Notes under the pieces: model-generated
What the model saw: the letters and a program-made list of their open reading frames with translations, nothing else
The model's database searches: none
What the model was told of the DNA's origin: nothing
Program-made: the position numbers and the translations under genes
Shown: one piece after another, positions 59,491 to 64,000 of the stretch
Layout of the letters: the number at the start of each line of letters is the position of its first letter
How positions within the stretch are numbered: position 1 is the stretch's first letter
NCBI RefSeq assembly: GCF_016741855.1
Contig: NZ_JAERRH010000014.1
Location: 124,001 to 188,000 of the forward strand
DNA: 64,000 nt
Direction of reading: 5' to 3'
Source of the DNA: Streptomyces musisoli
Lineage (GTDB): Bacteria > Actinomycetota > Actinomycetes > Streptomycetales > Streptomycetaceae

Positions 59491-59517
59491 GCCCGCCACC
59501 ACCTCCAGCCGGACGCC

Positions 59518-59721
59518 AGGGTCTTTCGTTTGGATCATGCCGGGCTCGCGCGGTCTGGCCCAATTCCCCCACTCTCGGCTTCGCTCGAGCGGGAGGTGCC
59601 CCCACCGCCGCGTTGTCGTCGGTTGCCATGGCTCCGCCATGGCGCCCCGCCCTCCTCCGCCTTGCGCTGCACGGCACCAGACCGCGCTCCCTGATCCGGC
59701 CTGATCCAAACGAAAGACCCT
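59518..59721. mobile_element. MITE-like element with perfect 20-bp terminal inverted repeats
   Basis: AGGGTCTTTCGTTTGGATCA (59518-59537) and its exact complement (59702-59721) bound 204 bp. Subterminal GCGCGGTCTGG/CCAGACCGCGC also pair, so nearly half of each arm is palindromic. The inside holds CTCTCGGCTTCGCTCGAGCG, a motif frequent in streptomycete intergenic DNA, and a CCATGG palindrome, but no transposase. No clear target duplication. It fills most of the gap 59491-59828. Confidence 0.75.
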
Positions 59722-59828
59722 AGACCGTCGCCTGTCCCGCGCGGGAGGCGCACCACGGGCTCACCGATGCAACGCCGGACCACTCGCCGCCGGAAACAGC
59801 GGTTCTCCTCGGCCGCCCGCCACGCTCG

Positions 59829-60299
59829 CTACGCGTTCTCCGCCTGGAACATCCAGTGGTGCTTCTCCAGATCCGCGGTGACCTGGATGAAGATGTCCTG
59901 GGACACGGGGTCCGGCTCCGCGGTCGCGTCCACCCGCTCCCGCATCCGGGTGATCACCGAGCCGAGCGCGTCCACCATCGCCGAGACCGCGTCCGTGTCC
60001 TTGATCCACCCCGCCGGTGTGGTCTTGATGCCGCTGCCGGAGGTCACCGTGGCGGCGCGCCCGTCGGGCGGTACACCCAGTGCCGAGGCCCGCTCGGCCA
60101 CCGTGTCCGAGTGGGTGCGGGCGGAGGCGACGACCTCGTCGAGCTGGAGGTGGATGGAGCGGAAGCGGGGGCCGACGACGTTCCAGTGGATCTGCTTGGC
60201 GACCAGGGAGAGGTCCACCAGGTCGACGAGGGCGCCCTGGAGCGCCTCGGACACGGTCTTCAGATCCGCGTCGGCCAACGAGCTCTTCACGATGTACAT
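59829..60299 (-). CDS. dps: Dps-family ferritin-like DNA-protection protein
   Basis: 156 residues: four-helix Dps fold with the ferroxidase-site pattern KQIHWNVVGPRFRSIHLQLD and SARTHSDTVAERASALG, and DLEKHHWMFQAENA at the end. It oxidises iron with peroxide and compacts DNA under stress. GGAGGAGCGG lies before ATG 60299. In S. coelicolor one of three Dps proteins is at this place. Confidence 0.93.
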   Translation of the reverse strand: MYIVKSSLADADLKTVSEALQGALVDLVDLSLVAKQIHWNVVGPRFRSIHLQLDEVVASARTHSDTVAERASALGVPPDGRAATVTSGSGIKTTPAGWIKDTDAVSAMVDALGSVITRMRERVDATAEPDPVSQDIFIQVTADLEKHHWMFQAENA

Positions 60300-60405
60300 C
60301 CGCTCCTCCGGTGCTTCGGCGCCTCACGTCCCTCCCACGATGACCGCCCCGCACAACCCCGGCAAACGGGGGGTCAGCGGAGAGAAGGCACCATCGGCAA
60401 GACGA

Positions 60406-60454
60406 AAGCCCCGGCCCGGTCCCCCAGGTCTCCCTGGGAAGCCGGCCGGGGCTT
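60406..60454 (-). terminator. Terminator downstream of clgR
   Basis: Stem AAGCCCCGGCC / GGCCGGGGCTT (11 bp); the loop contains a second hairpin built on CCCAGG/CCTGGG. Confidence 0.75.
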
Positions 60455-60490
60455 CGCACGTCTTCGGTCGTCAGGCCGCGCGCGCGAACC

Positions 60491-60865
60491 TCACGCGGCG
60501 ACCACGTCCACCGCCTCCGCGGGCGCCTTGATGGTCACCCGTTCCGGTGGCACACCGGTCACCGACACGGAACCCAGCATCGGCCGGACCGGCGTGGGCA
60601 CGGGCTCGGTGGCCGCGGCGGACTGGGCCAGTTCGGCGAGCGCCAGCTCGTCGCTCACCTCACGCATGAGTTCCGACATCCGTACGTCCAGCGCGTCGCA
60701 GATGGCGGAGAGCAGCTCGGAGGAAGCCTCCTTTTGCCCCCGCTCCACCTCGGAGAGATAGCCGAGTGAGACTCGGGCGGACGAGGAGACTTCGCGCAGA
60801 GTACGGCCCTGGCGTTGGCGCTGCCGACGCAGCACGTCACCCAGCAGGCGACGGAGCAGAATCAT
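60491..60865 (-). CDS. clgR: Clp gene regulator ClgR (XRE family)
   Basis: 124 residues: MILLRRLLGDVLRRQRQRQG, then the helix-turn-helix REVSSSARVSLGYLSEVERG and QKEASSELLSAICDALDV, as in ClgR, which activates clp protease and other genes in actinobacteria. The tail ends VDVVAA; ClgR carries C-terminal Ala residues recognised by ClpP proteases, so it is probably degraded by its own targets. ATG 60865 has GGAGGGAG seven bases upstream; the longer frame starting MRLRG is less likely. Confidence 0.88.
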   Translation of the reverse strand: MILLRRLLGDVLRRQRQRQGRTLREVSSSARVSLGYLSEVERGQKEASSELLSAICDALDVRMSELMREVSDELALAELAQSAAATEPVPTPVRPMLGSVSVTGVPPERVTIKAPAEAVDVVAA

Positions 60866-60974
60866 CGGTGGCTCCCTCCTCGGACCGCGTAGCCGCATCC
60901 TTCTCGCCCCACCGTACCGCCTCGCGCCGCGGCCGTGCGGGGAGCGATGTCGTGTTCACTCAGGGCTGCAAACA

Positions 60975-61520
60975 TCAAAACCCCCCGTTCCGTTCCGTAT
61001 CCTGTGCCCGCTCGTTCCCGGTCTGTTCGCCCGCAAGCTGCTCCAGGAGCACTGCGAGTACGCTCCGTACACTCTCCATACGAATTTCCGCACGGCTGCC
61101 GTTCAACCGCAGAGCCTCGACTTTTCCGCCACCGGCAGAACCCGCCCGGGCGGTGAGCGGGCCGTCCACGGCCACGAAGACCGTGCCGACGGGCTTGCCG
61201 TCCTGCGGATCGGGGCCGGCGACCCCGGTGGTCGCGATGCCCCAGTCGGCCCCGAGGGCCTTGCGGACGCCGGCCGCCATCTGGCCCGCGACCTGCGGAT
61301 CCACCGCTCCCCGCTGATCCAGCAGGGTGGCGTCGACGCCCAGCAGCTCGTGCTTGAGTTCTGTGGCGTAGGCGGTGACCGAGCCCCGGAACACCCGGGA
61401 CGCGCCGGGTACCCCGGTGATCTCCGCCGCCACCAGGCCACCGGTGAGCGACTCGGCGACGGCGAGAGTCTCGCCCCTCACGGTCAGTAGTCGCACCAGT
61501 TCGGTGGCCGCGGAACTCAC
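60975..61520 (-). CDS. CinA-family nicotinamide-nucleotide amidase
   Basis: 181 residues, the C-terminal CinA (PncC) domain alone: AVAESLTGGLVAAEITGVPG and TTGVAGPDPQDGKPVGTVFV. It deamidates NMN in pyridine nucleotide recycling. GTG 61520 overlaps the pgsA stop (GTGA), with GGAGGAGAAGG upstream. The molybdopterin-like N-terminal domain of full CinA is absent, as usual in streptomycetes. Confidence 0.92.
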   Translation of the reverse strand: MSSAATELVRLLTVRGETLAVAESLTGGLVAAEITGVPGASRVFRGSVTAYATELKHELLGVDATLLDQRGAVDPQVAGQMAAGVRKALGADWGIATTGVAGPDPQDGKPVGTVFVAVDGPLTARAGSAGGGKVEALRLNGSRAEIRMESVRSVLAVLLEQLAGEQTGNERAQDTERNGGF

Positions 61521-62272
61521 GCTTCCTTCTCCTCCAACGCCGCAGCGCGCTCGGCGATTCCCCGCCGGCGCAGCACAATGGCTTGTCTTACGTAGTCGAG
61601 GCCCGTCACGACCGTGAGGACGACCGCCGCGGCCATCACCCAGAACCTCAGGGTGGCCAGCCATCCCGTCAGCGCCAGGACGTACATCCCGACGGCCACG
61701 CCCTGGGTGAGCGTCTTCAGCTTGCCGCCCCGGCTGGCGGGGATCACGCCGTAGCGGATGACCAGGAAACGCAGCAGGGTGATGCCGAGTTCCCGGCCGA
61801 GGATCACTGCCGTCACCCACCAGGGCAGATCGCCCAGGGCCGACAGACAGATGAGCGCCGCCCCCATGATCGCCTTGTCGGCGATGGGGTCGGCGATCTT
61901 CCCGAAGTCGGTGACCAGGTTGTAGGTGCGCGCCAGGTGCCCGTCGAACAGGTCGGTGATCATGGCGACGGCGAAGGCGGCCCAGGCCAGCGAGCGCCAG
62001 GCCGGGTCGTAACCACCGTCCGCCAGCATCAGCACGACGAAGCCGGGCACCAGGAGCAGCCGGAGCATCGTCAGCAGATTGGCGACGTTCCAGACGCTGG
62101 CCTGGTTGACGGCCGCGGCCGCGATCTTGCCGCCGCGTGGTGCCCTGCCGTCCTCGGGGCCTGAAGCAGAACCGGAGACCTCGGTCCGGACGCCGTCGGC
62201 AGCGGCGGCGGAACCCCGGGCGCCCTGCGCGCCGGAGGGGCCGCCCGCGGCGGATGCCGGGACTCCGGTCAT
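61517..62272 (-). CDS. pgsA: CDP-diacylglycerol-glycerol-3-phosphate 3-phosphatidyltransferase
   Basis: 251 residues, makes phosphatidylglycerol-phosphate in the membrane. The CDP-alcohol transferase signature D-x2-D-G-x2-A-R-x8-G-x3-D-x3-D is present as DLFDGHLARTYNLVTDFGK then IADPIADKAIM. About five helices follow a 50-residue Gly/Ala-rich tail. Start ATG 62272 overlaps the rimO stop (ATGA); cinA overlaps its own stop, forming a tight rimO-pgsA-cinA operon. Confidence 0.92.
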   Translation of the reverse strand: MTGVPASAAGGPSGAQGARGSAAAADGVRTEVSGSASGPEDGRAPRGGKIAAAAVNQASVWNVANLLTMLRLLLVPGFVVLMLADGGYDPAWRSLAWAAFAVAMITDLFDGHLARTYNLVTDFGKIADPIADKAIMGAALICLSALGDLPWWVTAVILGRELGITLLRFLVIRYGVIPASRGGKLKTLTQGVAVGMYVLALTGWLATLRFWVMAAAVVLTVVTGLDYVRQAIVLRRRGIAERAAALEEKEA

Positions 62273-63741
62273 CTGCCCGCCTCCTCACTACACGCGAGCG
62301 AGCCGGTCAGCGGCTCGGCCACCAGGTCGACACCTTCGGTGGCGACCACCTTCGCCTCGACCATACGTCCGACGCTCAGGCCCACGCCGCTCGTGAGCAG
62401 CACCTGGCCGTCGGTCTCCGGCGCCTGGTGTGCCGCTCGGCCGTAGACGCCCTCCTCCTCGTCCACGGACTCCACCAGGACCCGCACCGTCTCGCCCACG
62501 CGCTCCTCGGCGCGCTGCGAGACGAGCTCCTCGGCCAGCCGGGAGATGTGGGCCAGCCGCTCGGCGACGACGTCCTCGTCCAGCTTGTCGTCGTACGTCG
62601 CGGCTTCCGTGCCCTCCTCGTCGGAGTAGCCGAAGACACCGATGGCGTCGAGCCGGGCGCCGTTCAGGAAGCGCTCCAGTTCGGCCAGGTCGGATTCGGT
62701 CTCGCCGGGGAAGCCGACGATGAAGTTGGAGCGGACGCCGGCCTCGGGGGCCTTGCCGCGGATGGTGTCGAGCAGCTCCAGGAACCGGTCGGTGTCGCCG
62801 AAGCGGCGCATGGCGCGCAGCACGCCGGGCGCGGAGTGCTGGAAGGACAGGTCGAAGTACGGGGCGACCTTGGGGGTCGAGGTCAGTACGTCGATGAGTC
62901 CGGGGCGCATCTCGGCCGGCTGGAGGTAGCTCACCCGCACCCGCTCGACGCCGTCGACCTCGGCCAGCTCCGGCAGCAGGGACTCCAGCAGGCGGATGTC
63001 GCCCAGGTCCTTGCCGTAGGAGGTGTTGTTCTCGGAGACGAGCATGATCTCCTTCACGCCCTGCTCGGCCAGCCAGCGGGTCTCGTTGAGGACGTCGCTG
63101 GGGCGGCGGGAGATGAAGGAGCCGCGGAAGGAGGGGATGGCGCAGAAGGAGCAGCGCCGGTCGCAGCCGGAGGCCAGCTTGACCGAGGCGACCGCGGAGC
63201 CGTCCAGCCGGCGGCGCAGGGGCGCGCGCGGGCCGGAGGCGGGCGCGACGCCCTCCGGAAGGTCGGCAGGGCCGTGACCGGGCAGCGCGACCGTGGCGGC
63301 CGTCTCCTGCCGTTCGGCCGGGCTGATCGGGAGCAGCTTGCGGCGGTCGCGGGGGGTGTGGGCGGCGTGGATGCCGCCGGACAGAATGGTCTGCAGGCGG
63401 TCGGAGATGTCCGCGTAGTCGTCGAAGCCGAGCACGCCGTCGGCCTCGGGCAGCGCCTCGGCCAGCTCCTTGCCGTACCGCTCGGCCATGCAGCCCACCG
63501 CCACGACGGCCTGGGTTCTGCCATGGTCCTTGAGGTCGTTGGCCTCCAGGAGGGCGTCGACGGAGTCCTTCTTCGCGGCTTCCACGAAGCCACAGGTGTT
63601 GACCACGGCGACGTCGGCGTCCGCGGCGTCCTCGACGAGCTGCCAGCCGTCCGCCTCCAAACGGCCTGCGAGCTCCTCGGAATCCACCTCGTTACGGGCG
63701 CAGCCGAGAGTGACGAGTGCGACGGTACGGCGTTCAGGCAT
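62269..63741 (-). CDS. rimO: Ribosomal protein S12 methylthiotransferase RimO
   Basis: Methylthiolates an Asp of ribosomal protein S12. N-terminal cluster cysteines in TLGCARNEVDSEEL, VVNTCGFVEAAKKD and VAVGCMAERYG. Radical-SAM CDRRCSFCAIPSFRG. TRAM domain at the end. 490 residues from ATG 63741. No Shine-Dalgarno; TAGTCT eight bases upstream may be a -10 box of a leaderless transcript. First gene of the rimO-pgsA-cinA operon. Confidence 0.95.
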   Translation of the reverse strand: MPERRTVALVTLGCARNEVDSEELAGRLEADGWQLVEDAADADVAVVNTCGFVEAAKKDSVDALLEANDLKDHGRTQAVVAVGCMAERYGKELAEALPEADGVLGFDDYADISDRLQTILSGGIHAAHTPRDRRKLLPISPAERQETAATVALPGHGPADLPEGVAPASGPRAPLRRRLDGSAVASVKLASGCDRRCSFCAIPSFRGSFISRRPSDVLNETRWLAEQGVKEIMLVSENNTSYGKDLGDIRLLESLLPELAEVDGVERVRVSYLQPAEMRPGLIDVLTSTPKVAPYFDLSFQHSAPGVLRAMRRFGDTDRFLELLDTIRGKAPEAGVRSNFIVGFPGETESDLAELERFLNGARLDAIGVFGYSDEEGTEAATYDDKLDEDVVAERLAHISRLAEELVSQRAEERVGETVRVLVESVDEEEGVYGRAAHQAPETDGQVLLTSGVGLSVGRMVEAKVVATEGVDLVAEPLTGSLACSEEAGR

Positions 63742-63836
63742 GGGCTCAAGACTACTTTGTCTCACTGACAGCCCACGTCGACGGGGTTGGCCGATCTTGG
63801 CCGACTCCGTCACATCCGGGTGCCGGGTGTGATCCG

Positions 63837-64000
63837 TCAGCCGGCCACGGGGTCACCCTTGGTGTAGGTGAGGCGCTCCACCGCGCCGGGCCGGAAGGTG
63901 TCCTCGATCTTCTTGCCGTTGACGTACAGCTCGATCGCGCCCGCGTCGCCGAGGATCAGGTTGATCTTGGAGTTGTCCTGGAAGGTCTTGGACTGGCCCT
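63837..64000 (-). CDS. C-terminal end of a RodZ-like (DUF4115) protein
   Basis: The last 53 codons: SKTFQDNSKINLILGDAGAI, then ELYVNGKKIEDTFRPGAVER and LTYTKGDPVAG-stop. This is the beta-rich DUF4115 end found in RodZ-like proteins, which have an N-terminal helix-turn-helix and a membrane helix (outside the window). It fits the usual gene order next to rimO. Confidence 0.75.
   Translation of the reverse strand, partial: GQSKTFQDNSKINLILGDAGAIELYVNGKKIEDTFRPGAVERLTYTKGDPVAG

Overview
The window is very GC-rich, densely coding and almost fully G/C at codon third positions. It carries Streptomyces-type genes (gluABCD, clgR, DUF3046, an MAB_1171c-type membrane protein, lipoproteins with ATAC lipoboxes). 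Gene content and order match, from memory, the conserved core of a Streptomyces chromosome: the stretch that in S. coelicolor runs from the rimO/pgsA/recA side to the SCO5799-5801 siderophore genes. No rRNA, tRNA, CRISPR array, prophage or transposase gene was seen.

Layout. 0-5 kb: an NRPS-independent siderophore locus on the minus strand (PLP aminotransferase, IucA/IucC synthetase and the first codons of a further gene), with a trypsin-like lipoprotein diverging from it. 6-19 kb: mainly minus-strand housekeeping genes: hflX, an M1 peptidase, the (p)ppGpp enzyme rshA, dapF, an acidic-repeat membrane protein, miaA, a class III dioxygenase-like protein and miaB. Two small plus-strand genes, one an MT0933-like antitoxin, lie among them. 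19-30 kb: the most accessory part: an ImmA/IrrE-like protease with an MAB_1171c-type membrane protein, an SDR, a secreted CBM13-GH18 chitinase with a DasR-like site in its promoter, a RES-type toxin with a repeat-bearing MbcA/ParS-like antitoxin, DUF6204, MarR, a large lipoprotein and a MazG-like enzyme. 30-37 kb: a TAXI binding protein, the two-component pair gluK/gluR and the glutamate ABC operon gluABCD. 37-46 kb: an FAD monooxygenase, a cysteine dioxygenase-rhodanese operon preceded by a cysteine-rich leader peptide, an FtsX-type permease, and recX/recA with an SOS box. 46-58 kb: membrane proteins, azlCD with its AraC regulator, lhr and a Nei/Fpg glycosylase. 58-64 kb: an SDR with a leaderless promoter, dps, clgR, cinA, pgsA, rimO and the C-terminus of a RodZ-like gene.

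The most unusual feature lies between genes. At least six genes have downstream tandem arrays whose repeat unit looks like a copy of the gene's own 3' end, stop codon included. The clearest case is rshA, with two perfect 27-bp copies; nei, the SDR, recX, the FtsX permease and the FAD monooxygenase carry longer, more decayed arrays. A similar slippage-like process seems to act inside genes as in-frame repeats in linkers (aminotransferase, IucA, M1 peptidase, RecX, antitoxin, acidic membrane protein). A 204-bp element with perfect 20-bp inverted termini, plus a shorter degenerate copy 30 kb away, looks like a non-autonomous mobile element. Start sites were chosen from Shine-Dalgarno matches and codon use. 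All functional statements rest on reading motifs by eye, without database searches.
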